DNA of 64,000 bases from Methanosarcinales archaeon (lineage in GTDB: Archaea > Halobacteriota > UBA148 > JAUWXC01), in assembly GCA_026016205.1 (NCBI GenBank), contig CP061209.1, forward strand, positions 243,469 through 307,468, given 5' to 3'. Under the pieces are notes generated by a model, which saw nothing but the letters and a program-made list of their open reading frames with translations, had not been told where the DNA came from and made no database searches. Both the position numbers and the translations under genes were made by a program. Below are positions 17,940 to 27,145 of this stretch, in pieces. Each line of letters opens with the position of its first letter. Position 1 is the first letter of the stretch.

Positions 17940-19286
17940 TCATTCCTTCGTAATCTCTCTGATTGTCAATCCGCCGCCAATCATAATTACAGATATTATT
18001 GCGGCAGCCAGAACTGTCCCGTCATATGAGGATGCCTCGATTTCAATCACCTGGTCCGAGTCTAAATTTACGCTCATTGTATGCCTGCCTGTTGAAATTG
18101 TATACTCTCCTGGTGCCAGTCCGATGAATGTAACATCTTCATCAGTAATGGAATATATGATAACATCCTCCCTCTGCAGTGTTATCTCTGTGGGTGAGTC
18201 CGCGATGACGCGCAGATTGGCGTATTTTTTAACGGGAATAGTACCTCCATCTGAGTGTAGCAGCACTTCCGTAACGTCTAGTATACTGAGCAGCGTCGGT
18301 GCAATGTCCTCTTGACCATGTCTTTCGTTGATTACGCCGATTTGCACATTTGGGCCGCTTATTATCAGCGGTATTCGCCGGCTCTCCACGGCATCTACAT
18401 ATGTGCCCGAGGCATGCCCTCCTACATACCTGCCATTCTCCGTCTTTCTGAAACTCATCCCATGGTCTGCGGTTATGATAAGCGTCAAATCATTCTCGAA
18501 ACAGGTGCAGTAAAGATTGCATATGTCTCCATCCAGCACTTCGACCAAATTCACATACTGTTCCGGTCCCCTGTAATGGCCGGCCACATCTACTGCGCCA
18601 ACATTCACGGTGAGCAGGAATTTCTGGTTTGGATAGTGGCTGCACATATGGCGCACAATTGCATCTGATGTATCAATCCCCCACCTGTTATAGGCACCAT
18701 ATCTTTCGATTCCCTCTTTACCCTCTAAATAACCTGGAAGACTATTTTGCCATTCCTTCATCAACTCAATCACATCTGCCGGCACTTGGGCATTAATCTC
18801 CAGGTCTGCGGTCGGCGTTTTGAGCGAGTTGGAACTATCGAAGAGGATAATATCCTGTTTGGCCCTAAGAGCCTCAAAATCGCCCTTTTGCATTACTGCA
18901 ATGCACAGGTAATCGTGCTTATGTGCGGAGTCAAAAATCGTCGCATCATCGAATCCCACTATCGATGGGTTCGCATGCGAGTAGCCTGTGGCAAGTACAG
19001 AGTGCCCGGGTGTAGTTTTCGGCTGGGGCGCTGTGACATCTAAAACACGCACACCGCCATCGGCGATTAATATGATGTTGTCGGCTTCAGCTTTCATCAA
19101 TTCATTTCCATCTAAATCATGTGGCACAAACTCAGGGTAAAAATAAGATGAGCCCAGGCCATCCACAACTAGCAGGATTGCCCCATTGGTACTGGGTACG
19201 GGATTGATGACGATGTCGGTAGCACCAGCTATCGGAAGTATGAGACATACGATCAATAACACTAATATTATTCGGCGCGTTTGCAC
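17940..19286 (-). CDS. secreted alkaline-phosphatase-superfamily hydrolase
   Basis: 448 residues with an N-terminal signal (RRIILVLLIVCLILPIAGA) and a C-terminal membrane span (VLAAAIISVIMIGGGLTI), so anchored and facing outward. The metal-binding core is recognisable: ILLVVDGLGSSYF, nucleophile region KTTPGHSVLATGYSH, LIITADHGMSFR and VGGHASGTYVDAVESRRIPLIISG. The class covers sulfatases, phosphodiesterases and phosphoglycerate mutase-like enzymes, and I cannot decide the substrate. Encoded alone on its transcript, upstream of the DUF39 operon. Confidence 0.8.
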   Translation of the reverse strand: MQTRRIILVLLIVCLILPIAGATDIVINPVPSTNGAILLVVDGLGSSYFYPEFVPHDLDGNELMKAEADNIILIADGGVRVLDVTAPQPKTTPGHSVLATGYSHANPSIVGFDDATIFDSAHKHDYLCIAVMQKGDFEALRAKQDIILFDSSNSLKTPTADLEINAQVPADVIELMKEWQNSLPGYLEGKEGIERYGAYNRWGIDTSDAIVRHMCSHYPNQKFLLTVNVGAVDVAGHYRGPEQYVNLVEVLDGDICNLYCTCFENDLTLIITADHGMSFRKTENGRYVGGHASGTYVDAVESRRIPLIISGPNVQIGVINERHGQEDIAPTLLSILDVTEVLLHSDGGTIPVKKYANLRVIADSPTEITLQREDVIIYSITDEDVTFIGLAPGEYTISTGRHTMSVNLDSDQVIEIEASSYDGTVLAAAIISVIMIGGGLTIREITKE

Positions 19287-19342
19287 ACGGGCGGTTTAGT
19301 CTCGTTTGTATAAATAATTGAGTAACAAAGATTAAGAGAGGC

Positions 19343-19690
19343 CTATTCTCTTAGTTTTTTGGCTAGAGCCTCCAAACTGTCTGCCAGTTTAAGCTTTGCC
19401 TCTTTCCCTTTCTCTCCCAAATCAGAGGCGAGTTTCACATATTCTTCTCCCTTTCCCGTTTCGCTGAGTCTGGATGCCACATCTGATGCTACGCCGAGTG
19501 CCAGCGCCGACAGCGAAATGGCAAGGTCCTCAAATTTCCTGAGGGGCTCTTCTAAACTCTTGCCGACCGGCTCTTTTATCGCCTTCGCTTCTACTTCTCG
19601 CAGTGCTGCCTCTACGTCCTTGAATTTTTGGTCGACGTAATTTTTCAATTCATCCAACTTCATTTCTTTCGGACTTTTTTCTTCTGCCAT
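19343..19690 (-). CDS. small helical/coiled-coil protein of unknown function
   Basis: 115 residues from the ATG at 19690 (MAEEKSPKEMKLDELKNYVD). A TTG five codons upstream is an alternative. Almost entirely charged heptad-like helix with a central hydrophobic patch LAISLSALALGVASDVASRL. No cysteines, no signal peptide. It might be a cytoplasmic scaffold. It is divergent from the DUF89 gene with 57 bp between starts. Confidence 0.65.
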   Translation of the reverse strand: MAEEKSPKEMKLDELKNYVDQKFKDVEAALREVEAKAIKEPVGKSLEEPLRKFEDLAISLSALALGVASDVASRLSETGKGEEYVKLASDLGEKGKEAKLKLADSLEALAKKLRE

Positions 19691-19747
19691 ATCAATCCCA
19701 AACAATCTTTATGTCCTATTACATTAAAACTTCGGTGCGGTGATTTA

Positions 19748-20611
19748 TTGAAAGCACACCCGAGATGTGCGCCCTGCCTGCTGGCCAGGGTGCATTATGA
19801 AGCAGCATTGTCTACAGATGACCCGGAACTTCAACAGAGGGCTATTCAAGCAGGCATTCGGTGGTTGAATGAGAGTTTTTCCATAAACACGCCAGCTACC
19901 TATATCTCAACCGAAATACACAGGAGGGCATACGAGGTTCTTGGCGATGAGGACCCATATGTTACAAAGAAGAAAATGAGCAATGAAATCGCGCTGAAAT
20001 TGCTTCCAATGGCGGAGGAAATGGTAACGTCAACCAAAGATGATGCATTTCGTAGAAGTGTCATCGCATCCATTGCTGGAAATACGTTTGACTTTGGCGT
20101 GCTCGGATTTGAGCCCGAAGAACAATTTGATGCCTATTTCATGGATATGTTCAAAAAAGGGCTGGACGTTGACGATACGGATAAGATGAAGGAGCTCTTG
20201 GATGACGTTCTATATCTTACAGATAACTGTGGAGAAATCGTCTTTGATGGACTGGTGCTGGACCAGATTAAGAGACTGGGTGGAAAGGTGACATTAGTGG
20301 TCAAGGGCGCTCCCATACTCACAGACGCCACGCTGAAGGATGCAGAGGAGACCGGGGTCGGCAAAAAGGCGGACCGGGTATTAACTACGGGCTCGAATGC
20401 CATAGGCGTTGACCTGAACGAGGCGCCAGATGAATTGACGAAAGCGCTGAAAAACGCCTCGCTGATTGTCAGCAAGGGCATGGCGAATTACGAAGCGCTG
20501 TCAGAATACGATTTTGGGCCGATTGCATATCTTCTTCGGGCAAAGTGCGAGCCCATAGCTGCATCTCTAGGCATAAAAAAGGGCTGGAATGTGGCAATCC
20601 TGCATATGTAA
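19748..20611 (+). CDS. DUF89 family metal-dependent phosphatase (damage-control type)
   Basis: 287 residues from a TTG at 19748 (LKAHPRCAPCLLARVHYEA) preceded by GGTGA. The upstream extension in the open frame is poor and overlaps the divergent gene. N-terminal CxxC (CAPC), then the catalytic metal site LYLTDNCGEIVFDGLVLD and a conserved loop TTGSNAIGVDL. Members hydrolyse damaged or excess phosphometabolites (for example sugar or nucleotide phosphates). The natural substrate here is unknown. Confidence 0.85.
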   Translation: MKAHPRCAPCLLARVHYEAALSTDDPELQQRAIQAGIRWLNESFSINTPATYISTEIHRRAYEVLGDEDPYVTKKKMSNEIALKLLPMAEEMVTSTKDDAFRRSVIASIAGNTFDFGVLGFEPEEQFDAYFMDMFKKGLDVDDTDKMKELLDDVLYLTDNCGEIVFDGLVLDQIKRLGGKVTLVVKGAPILTDATLKDAEETGVGKKADRVLTTGSNAIGVDLNEAPDELTKALKNASLIVSKGMANYEALSEYDFGPIAYLLRAKCEPIAASLGIKKGWNVAILHM

Positions 20612-20683
20612 TTGAAGAATCCGATGAGTTTATGAAAACCAACATCAATACCCTTTAACGGATAACATATCTGAGGGATGTGA

Positions 20684-21697
20684 ATGGCTAAGGTGGCAAT
20701 AAATGGTTATGGCACTATAGGTAAAAGGATAGCGGATGCCGTGGCGGCGCAGGATGACATGCAAGTTGTAGGGGTCACAAAGACAAAGCCTGACTTTGAG
20801 GCGCGTATGGCAATTGAAAAAGGATATGAGTTATATGCGGCGATTCCTGAAAAGCAAGGCGATTTCAAAAAGGCAGGTGTCAGCATCGCTGGAACGATTC
20901 ACGATTTGTTGAAAAAGGCAGACATCGTTGTTGATTGTGCACCCGGCGGCATTGGGGCTGAGCATAAGCCGATGTATGAAAAGGCGGGAGTGAAAGCGAT
21001 TTTTGAGGGTGGCGAGAAGCACGAGGTTGCAGGATTCTCGTTCAATGCAATATGTAATTATGGCAAGGCCATAGGGCGGGATTTTGTCAGAGTGGTATCC
21101 TGTAACACTACCGGCATCTGCAGAGTTCTTTACCCATTGGACAGGGCATTTGGCGTGGAGAAGACAAGAGTGGTTCTGGTCAGGCGCGCAACAGACCCTG
21201 GCGACATCAAGAAAGGCCCCATTAATGCCATTGTTCCAGACCCCGTGAAATTACCATCGCATCACGGGCCTGACGTGCAGACAGTTCTGCCGCACATAAA
21301 CATCACGACGCTTGCCATAAAGGTGCCGACAACAATAATGCACCTGCATATGCTGAATATGAAGCTTAAGAACACCCCTGGGCCAGATGAGGTGCGGGAT
21401 GTGTTGGCGAAAGCTCCCAGAATCCGATTTGTAAAAGCCTCGGACGGACTGACATCAACCGCGTCCATCATCGAGTTGGGCAGAGATTTAGGAAGGCCGA
21501 GATATGATATGTGGGAGAACTGCATCTGGGAAGATTCAATCTGCATAGACGATGGCGAGCTGTACTTCTTCCAGGCAATCCACCAGGAGTCGGATGCGAT
21601 ACCGGAGAACATTGATGCGATCAGGGCGATGATGGAACTGGAGAACGATGCACAAAAATCGATTCAAAAGACAAACAAAGCGATGGGCATGTTATGA
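20684..21697 (+). CDS. gap: glyceraldehyde-3-phosphate dehydrogenase, archaeal class II
   Basis: NAD(P)-dependent oxidative phosphorylation of GAP in central carbon flow. 337 residues. Rossmann opening VAINGYGTIGKRIADAV, catalytic cysteine in VVSCNTTGICRVL, and archaeal-specific LVRRATDPGDIKKGPINAIVPDP. First of a tightly packed rightward run: its stop overlaps the next start (ATGA), and that gene in turn overlaps acylphosphatase. Confidence 0.96.
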   Translation: MAKVAINGYGTIGKRIADAVAAQDDMQVVGVTKTKPDFEARMAIEKGYELYAAIPEKQGDFKKAGVSIAGTIHDLLKKADIVVDCAPGGIGAEHKPMYEKAGVKAIFEGGEKHEVAGFSFNAICNYGKAIGRDFVRVVSCNTTGICRVLYPLDRAFGVEKTRVVLVRRATDPGDIKKGPINAIVPDPVKLPSHHGPDVQTVLPHINITTLAIKVPTTIMHLHMLNMKLKNTPGPDEVRDVLAKAPRIRFVKASDGLTSTASIIELGRDLGRPRYDMWENCIWEDSICIDDGELYFFQAIHQESDAIPENIDAIRAMMELENDAQKSIQKTNKAMGML

Positions 21698-22143
21698 AAA
21701 TCTCGGTAGTTGCGCACTGCCTGCTTAACCCAACCCTGCGGGTTGGTAATGGCGCCAAGTTTGAGGCTAGAGATACTGCGTTCAAGGTTAATGGACCAGT
21801 GATACAGTTGCCATGCCCGGAAACGATATACCTCGGGCTGAGCCGCTGGGAGGTAACAAAAAATCAGCTGGACATTCCAATGTACAGGGAGTTTTGTCGC
21901 AATTTATTCAAGCCATACGCTGACATGATACAGCAACTGGTCGAGAAAGGCGCAGACATTGAAATCATCGGGGCGGCAAAAAGCCCTTCCTGTGGTGCTG
22001 AACTCACGAGCATGGGCTACCCTGGCGGGAAGCTTGCATCATACAAACATGAGCACGTGTGTGGCAAAGGCATCTTTTTTGAAGAGATAGAAGCAGAGCT
22101 AAGTCGGAGGGGCATTCACCCAAGGTTTATGGATTTTAAATGA
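21694..22143 (+). CDS. TudS/DUF523-like three-cysteine protein
   Basis: 149 residues. Three widely spaced conserved cysteines lie in SVVAHCLLNPTLRVG, VIQLPCPETIYLGL and AAKSPSCGAELTSMGYPGG. The same triad binds a [4Fe-4S] cluster in the thiouracil desulfidase (TudS/DUF523) family, where the free iron takes the sulfur of thiolated nucleobases. That makes an Fe-S desulfidase or sulfur-transfer role likely but unproven. Start overlaps the gap stop; stop overlaps the acylphosphatase start. Confidence 0.72.
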   Translation: MKISVVAHCLLNPTLRVGNGAKFEARDTAFKVNGPVIQLPCPETIYLGLSRWEVTKNQLDIPMYREFCRNLFKPYADMIQQLVEKGADIEIIGAAKSPSCGAELTSMGYPGGKLASYKHEHVCGKGIFFEEIEAELSRRGIHPRFMDFK

Positions 22144-22418
22144 CTAAAATACGCGCTGAAATCCTCATCTCAGGCGAGGTACAAATGGTGGGCTTTCGCT
22201 CCTTTACGGCGCGGCACGCGTCTGCTTTGGGCTTGAAGGGATATGTTAAAAATCTGGATGACGGGCGTGTCGAAGTTGTTGTAGAGGGGGTAGAAAGCAG
22301 GGTTGAGGACTTAGTCTTGTTGCTGCGAGAAGGGCCGCATATGACGCGTGTTACGGATGTGCAGGTCATGGAGAAGCCATATACTGGTGAATTTGACCGT
22401 TTTGATATTAGGTTTTAA
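22140..22418 (+). CDS. acyP: acylphosphatase
   Basis: 92 residues, the usual length. Fold and active site: phosphate loop GEVQMVGFRSF with the catalytic Arg and catalytic Asn in GYVKNLDDGRVEVV. The loop normally reads G-x-V-Q-G-V-G-F-R; here a Met replaces the first loop glycine, which may affect turnover. Cleaves acyl phosphates such as 1,3-bisphosphoglycerate, in keeping with its coupling to gap two genes upstream. Confidence 0.9.
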   Translation: MTKIRAEILISGEVQMVGFRSFTARHASALGLKGYVKNLDDGRVEVVVEGVESRVEDLVLLLREGPHMTRVTDVQVMEKPYTGEFDRFDIRF

Positions 22419-22451
22419 TATATGTGCTGAATAAAACATAATGGGCGTGTC

Positions 22452-22727
22452 ATGAAATCAAAGGTATATACTATTGCTTCAGGCAAGGGCGGTACAGGAA
22501 AAACGACGACCGTGGTAAATCTCGGTGTCGCACTTGCAACACTATATTCTCGCCATCTTGGGGAGCCAAAAGTCATCATGGTGGATGCAGATATCGGCAT
22601 GGCTAATATGGGTTTAGTGCTTGGATTAGAAGAGTGCATGCCTACGTTGCATGAGGTGTTCGCTGGCAAAGGCGGACATATATGGGGACATCGCCGTCGA
22701 AGCAAGATACATTGTAAGGGACATTGA
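22452..22727 (+). pseudogene. MinD/ParA-type ATPase, truncated after about 75 residues
   Basis: Starts normally (ATG 22452) with the deviant Walker [19 protein letters not shown] and the Walker A' stretch [21 protein letters not shown]. MinD homology stops at HEVFAGKG, after which the frame runs into unrelated residues and ends at 91 codons instead of about 260. At the same point a secretion-system F (GspF/TadB) sequence begins in another frame. This looks like a deletion that joined the 5' part of a MinD gene to the 3' part of a GspF gene, or an assembly join. Confidence 0.75.
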
Positions 22728-23112
22728 CCTCTTCGGGCGTGATTTGAATACTGCAGTAAAGAACGTCGCTGCGACCACACCATCCCTGCGATTTCAGGAG
22801 TTTCTGTATGGCGTGATTACGACGAGCACGTCTGGTGGCGAGCTTGAGCCCTATTTTAGAATCAAGGCAGAGGTGTATGCAAACGAGAACAGGTTAGCCC
22901 AAAAAGAGTTTATTGAAACCCTGGGATTAATAGGCGAGATGTACGTGGCGGCGTTTGTAGCAGGTCCCCTGCTCCTCATCATTATGTTATCCGTCATGTT
23001 AATGTTGAGTGGGGGCGCTCCCAGGCCCTTATATCTAATTACATATTTCCTCATCCCATTAGGGGGGGCAGTCACAATATTGGCAACCAAGATGACCACT
23101 CCGAGGGCGTGA
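22651..23112 (+). pseudogene. GspF/TadB-like secretion protein, N-terminus missing
   Basis: Homology to the type II secretion F domain begins at [16 protein letters not shown] (about 22670) and continues through LRFQEFLYGVITTSTSGGELEPYF to a two-span C-terminus (FVAGPLLLIIMLSVMLML, YLITYFLIPLGGAV). The roughly 150 N-terminal residues expected are absent. The ATG at 22651 lies within the MinD reading region and has no evident ribosome site. The next gene, an intact GspF paralogue, follows after 1 bp, as in archaeal Tad/pilus operons with two F proteins. Confidence 0.7.
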
Positions 23113-23113
23113 T

Positions 23114-23986
23114 ATGATGAATTTCAATCTTACTAAAAAAATAAAGGCGATTCCTACGGAAAAGCCCATCTATGCGATGATTCTTAGCGTGCCCGCTGCC
23201 ATGATATTCCTTCTCTTTGGCCTGCACATGTATGGAGGCACACCCCTCGTCGATGATGTAGTCATTTTTGCTGTGCTAATTGCAGTAGCACCGCCCGGTT
23301 TTGCACAATATTACCGGTATATGCGCATAAAGCAAATTGAAGAAAGCTTTCCAAATTTCATACGGGATTTAGCCGAGATTAAACGCTCCGGCATGACACT
23401 TCCCAGGGGCTTAAGGGCTGTAGCAAGGGGCGAATACGGCGCCCTGACTCGCGAGGTAAAGAAGATGGATGCGCTGGTGTCATGGGGCATTCCATTCGAG
23501 GAGGCGCTACAAGAGTTTGCCAAAAGGGTAAAAACGCCGTTAATCAGGCGAACGGTTTCGTTGATTATCCAGGCAGAGAGAGCAGGGGCAAACGTTCCCG
23601 CTATCCTGGAGGTGGCTGCAAAAGATGCCAGGGATATCAAAGCCATGGACGATGAGCGGCGCGGCAGCATGACCATATACGTTGCGATATGTTATCTGGC
23701 ATCCTTTGTCTTTCTTTTTGTCATCATGATTCTATCAGCGTTTTTCCTGCCGGTCATGTCCGAGGCAGGAGCAGCTATCGGAGAGACAGGGGGATTTTTC
23801 CTCATGGCATTTGATCCAATACTATACGAGAGGTTATTCTTCCACACGGCAATCATTCAAGCCTTCGTATCAGGGCTCGTTGCCGGTCAGATGGGGGAAG
23901 GAGAAATTACTGCTGGCTTAAAACATTCTGTGATTCTTATGCTCTTGGTATACACTGCCTTTGCGCTCATGCAATACGTCGGATAA
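23114..23986 (+). CDS. type II/Tad secretion system F protein (GspF, TadC-like)
   Basis: 290 residues. Two N-terminal spans (about 19-65), a cytosolic helical F domain (ESFPNFIRDLAEIKRSGMTL, GVPFEEAL-like SWGIPFEEALQEF, IIQAERAGANVPAILE), and three C-terminal spans. It is the inner-membrane platform of archaeal type IV-pilus-like machines and works with a VirB11/FlaI-type ATPase, which is not visible and may have been lost in the deletion upstream. Converges with hisS, overlapping by 20 bp. Confidence 0.85.
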   Translation: MMNFNLTKKIKAIPTEKPIYAMILSVPAAMIFLLFGLHMYGGTPLVDDVVIFAVLIAVAPPGFAQYYRYMRIKQIEESFPNFIRDLAEIKRSGMTLPRGLRAVARGEYGALTREVKKMDALVSWGIPFEEALQEFAKRVKTPLIRRTVSLIIQAERAGANVPAILEVAAKDARDIKAMDDERRGSMTIYVAICYLASFVFLFVIMILSAFFLPVMSEAGAAIGETGGFFLMAFDPILYERLFFHTAIIQAFVSGLVAGQMGEGEITAGLKHSVILMLLVYTAFALMQYVG

Positions 23987-25181
23987 CCTCATCGAGCGCC
24001 AACAACTCCTGCTCTCCGGTTTCCATGTCTTTGAGTGTTACCTTTCCTGCCTGCAATTCCTTTGGGCCCACGATGACTGCATAGGAAGCGCCAATTGCAT
24101 TGGCATAGGATATCTGGGCGGTAACGCTCCGCTCCATCACGTCGACGTGTGTTGGCACATGCCTTCGCAGGGAGTTTGCAATCTTAAGAGCCTCCTTTCT
24201 CGTCTCGTCTCTTGTTATAACGACGACCTTTTTTTGAGGTGCCATCTTGATATCAAGCGCCTCGATGACCCTATCAAAACCGAAGGCGAAGCCCGTAGAT
24301 GGCACATCCTTTCCATCCAGCAGATGTGCCAGGCGATATGCCCCTCCACCGCATATTTGATTTTGTGCACCCAGATTTTTTGCATATATCTCGAATACCA
24401 TGCCGGTATAATATTCCAGGCCCCTGGCAATGCCGAAGTCAACACTGTACTGCACTCCCAGTACGTCCAGTGTGTTTAACATATCCTCGAACTGTCTTAA
24501 TTCCGGGATATCCCCAACGATTTCGCGTGCATCGCTGGTGCTCTTGCTCTTTATCAGGGAGAGAAGCGCATCTTTTTGTGCGGCATCAGATTCTTTCAGA
24601 AGTTTTGTCAACCCTTGCACGTCCTTTTTATCGATGCACCTCATGGCTGCGCGTTGCACTCCCGGTGCCAGCGAGCGCACAAGTATTCTCAGCACTCCCA
24701 GATGCCCAATACGCAGGTCCCCATCGAGACATATCTCATCTAATATGGCAGATGCAAGTGCGATGACCTCAGCATCCGCCTCTGGTTTATTGCTGCCAAT
24801 CAGCTCCGCTCCAAAGTGCCAGAACTCCCTGAACCGAGCTTTTTGAGGTCTCTCGTACCTGAAGCAATTTCCAAAATAGTAAAATCTCAGCGGCTTTGGT
24901 GCTGCTTGAAGTTTGTTCACATACATCCTAACTATGGGCGCGGTCAATTCAGGGCGAAGTGCCAGATCTCTTCCGCCTTTATCCTTGAACGCATAAATCT
25001 CCTCTACAATGGCCTCGCCGGACTTGATGGTGAACAACTCCAGGTCCTCAAAGGTCGGTGTTTGAACCTCTTGATATCCCCAGCGCTCCACAATCTCTCG
25101 CATCTGGCATTCGATAAAGCGCCTCTTTGCCATATCAATGGGTAAAAAATCGCGTGTTCCCCTCGGTCTCTGGACCTTCAT
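23967..25181 (-). CDS. hisS: histidyl-tRNA synthetase
   Basis: Class II synthetase, 404 residues. Motif 1 region RGTRDFLPIDMAKRRFIECQM; motif 2 FRYERPQKARFREFWHFGAE; HisA-specific box ARGLEYYTGMVFEIYA; motif 3 GGGAYRLAHLLDGKDVPSTGFAFGFDR. C-terminal anticodon-binding domain from about 310. The 3' end overlaps the convergent secretion gene by 20 bp. Upstream, a TATA-like ACGTATATATC lies in the space shared with larB. Confidence 0.96.
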   Translation of the reverse strand: MKVQRPRGTRDFLPIDMAKRRFIECQMREIVERWGYQEVQTPTFEDLELFTIKSGEAIVEEIYAFKDKGGRDLALRPELTAPIVRMYVNKLQAAPKPLRFYYFGNCFRYERPQKARFREFWHFGAELIGSNKPEADAEVIALASAILDEICLDGDLRIGHLGVLRILVRSLAPGVQRAAMRCIDKKDVQGLTKLLKESDAAQKDALLSLIKSKSTSDAREIVGDIPELRQFEDMLNTLDVLGVQYSVDFGIARGLEYYTGMVFEIYAKNLGAQNQICGGGAYRLAHLLDGKDVPSTGFAFGFDRVIEALDIKMAPQKKVVVITRDETRKEALKIANSLRRHVPTHVDVMERSVTAQISYANAIGASYAVIVGPKELQAGKVTLKDMETGEQELLALDEVIRRIA

Positions 25182-25274
25182 TTTATTTCATCACTCCAGC
25201 AAGGCACTATTTATAACTACGTATATATCATTTAATACTTCTTCCAAAGAACATATTAGTGAGTCGCGTATAGT

Positions 25275-26042
25275 ATGGATAGAATGCATCTAAGAGAACT
25301 ACTCAACAAGGTAAAAAAAGGCGGCATGAGCGCAGATGAGGCAGAGAAGCAGATACGATTCTATGGGTACCAGAGCGTTGGCGACATCGCAAAACTTGAC
25401 GCAAACAGGATGGCACGGGTTGGCGTGCCTGAGGTGATTCTGGCAGAGGGGAAGAGGATAGAAGACCTCACAGACATAGCCCTGGCTCAATTGAAGTCAG
25501 AGGGCAGGGCGATTATCACAAGGGTGTCGGACGGGCAGCTGGAGGCGCTGCGAAAGGCATCCAGGGTGGAGTGGCATCCACATGCAAGGATAGCGATTCT
25601 CAGGAAAAAGAAGAAATCCTCCACAGGGGGCGCTGTCGGCATCATCGCTGCAGGAACTGCGGATATTCCGATTGCCGAGGAGGCAAAAATCATCGCAGAG
25701 GAGATGGGCTGCAGGGTCATTAGTGCATACGATGTGGGCGTTGCGGGCATTCACCGGCTCTTTCCTGAGTTAAGCAAGATGGTCGATGCCGGTGTGGACG
25801 CACTCGTGGTTGCGGCAGGCAGGGAAGGAGCGCTGCCGGCAGTGGTGGCAGGTCTTGTAGATGTTCCCGTGATTGGGCTTCCTATTTCAACAGGGTATGG
25901 TGCTGGCGGCAATGGTGAAGCCGCTTTACTGTCAATGCTACAGTCATGTTCGGTGCTTTCGGTGGTGAACATCGATGCCGGTTTTGTCGCCGGGGCATTC
26001 GCTGCAAAAATTGCTAACATGGCAAAAGGGGGCAGGAAATGA
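25275..26042 (+). CDS. larB: nickel-pincer cofactor biosynthesis protein LarB
   Basis: Carboxylates and hydrolyses nicotinic acid adenine dinucleotide to start the nickel-pincer nucleotide used by lactate racemase-type enzymes. 255 residues. N-terminal helical part to about 105, then an AIR-carboxylase-like core: [72 protein letters not shown]. LarC and LarE are not in the window. Ends overlapping the dCMP deaminase start. Confidence 0.9.
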   Translation: MDRMHLRELLNKVKKGGMSADEAEKQIRFYGYQSVGDIAKLDANRMARVGVPEVILAEGKRIEDLTDIALAQLKSEGRAIITRVSDGQLEALRKASRVEWHPHARIAILRKKKKSSTGGAVGIIAAGTADIPIAEEAKIIAEEMGCRVISAYDVGVAGIHRLFPELSKMVDAGVDALVVAAGREGALPAVVAGLVDVPVIGLPISTGYGAGGNGEAALLSMLQSCSVLSVVNIDAGFVAGAFAAKIANMAKGGRK

Positions 26043-26479
26043 GGCCGTCAGTGGACGAGTATTTCATGGAAATTGCATCGGTGGTGGCAAAAAGGTCCAC
26101 GTGTTTAAGGAATCAGGTTGGGGCGGTAATTGTAAGAGACAAACGAATCATCGCAACCGGATACAATGGCGCGCCCAAGGGGTTGCCACATTGCCTGGAC
26201 ATTGGGTGCATCAGGGAGCAAAATAATATCCCCTCAGGCGAGCGCCATGAGCTGTGCAGGGCGGTTCATGCCGAGCAGAATGCGATTCTGCAGGCAGCCA
26301 TTCACGGCGTGAGCACTGAGAACGCGACCATGTACTGCACGCACCAGCCGTGCATTCTATGCGCCAAGATGATGATAAACGCAGGAATAAAGAAAGTCGT
26401 GTACGCGAATCAATATCCAGACACGGAAGCCCTGGAATTCCTAAAACAGGCCAACGTCGACGTCGTGAAGTTCGGCTAG
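26039..26479 (+). CDS. deoxycytidylate (dCMP) deaminase
   Basis: Zinc deaminase converting dCMP to dUMP for dTMP synthesis. 146 residues. Zinc/catalytic motif [11 protein letters not shown] (His and Glu) and [13 protein letters not shown] (two Cys), with the extra zinc-type insertion [12 protein letters not shown] and [10 protein letters not shown]. Start overlaps larB by 4 bp. The family includes ComE-like proteins, but the insertion pattern favours a dCMP deaminase. Confidence 0.92.
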   Translation: MRPSVDEYFMEIASVVAKRSTCLRNQVGAVIVRDKRIIATGYNGAPKGLPHCLDIGCIREQNNIPSGERHELCRAVHAEQNAILQAAIHGVSTENATMYCTHQPCILCAKMMINAGIKKVVYANQYPDTEALEFLKQANVDVVKFG

Positions 26480-26578
26480 GGCAAAACTAGATTTAGATTT
26501 AACGGTTCATACAAATTTAGTAAAAAGACAAAATACATTTAAAGCAAGAATTCGTATTCTGTCCGGGGAGATTGTCGA

Positions 26579-27145
26579 ATGAACAAAGCAGATTTCATCA
26601 TCTACAAAAAAGAAGACATCCCCAAAATACCCAGAGACGCGAAGGCAGTACACATCGGCTACAAGATGAGCATCGAGGACATCGGCGAGATCATACGAAC
26701 GAGAAAAAACGTGAAGGCGATACAGTTCCCGCCCAGCATCGCGGATCAGCTGCACCCGTTCGTGGGCACCATGCTCGACATACAGGGCATCAAGAAGCTG
26801 GCGGGCTATGCAGACCGGTATGACTCAAAGCTCGTAAGCGAAGCGCGACAGCTCCGCCGGAAGGGATGGAAATATGAAAAGATTGCCAGGCGCATCAGGT
26901 GCAGGTCCGAAGGCGAGCTCAGATCTGCCATTCAGGAAGCATCGAACAAACCCGGATCAGAGGGCGCCATGCTGAAGCTTGCAGACTTCCCCTACAACCT
27001 CACAGGGCGCACCAATCAGAATATCAAATACAAGAAGGAGCTGTCCCTCGACGCAATAGTGTTACGTAAGAACAAGGTAGCCAAAACGGAGAAGACGTTC
27101 TATTATCACTGCGGCCTGAAGGCGAACAAGGGGCATGCCTGTTGA
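26579..27145 (+). CDS. DUF1699-like protein with C-terminal extension
   Basis: 188 residues. The first 85 or so (VHIGYKMSIEDIGEIIRTRK, VKAIQFPPSIADQLHPFVGT, LDIQGIKKLAG) recall the Methanosarcina DUF1699 pattern: a leucine-rich-like strand-helix unit, then a P-P-S-Y segment and LexQGI. The remainder is basic and helix-turn-helix-like (RQLRRKGWKYEKIARRIRC). A TATA-like CATTTAAA lies near 26537. It opens a four-gene rightward accessory cluster to 28062. Confidence 0.6.
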   Translation: MNKADFIIYKKEDIPKIPRDAKAVHIGYKMSIEDIGEIIRTRKNVKAIQFPPSIADQLHPFVGTMLDIQGIKKLAGYADRYDSKLVSEARQLRRKGWKYEKIARRIRCRSEGELRSAIQEASNKPGSEGAMLKLADFPYNLTGRTNQNIKYKKELSLDAIVLRKNKVAKTEKTFYYHCGLKANKGHAC

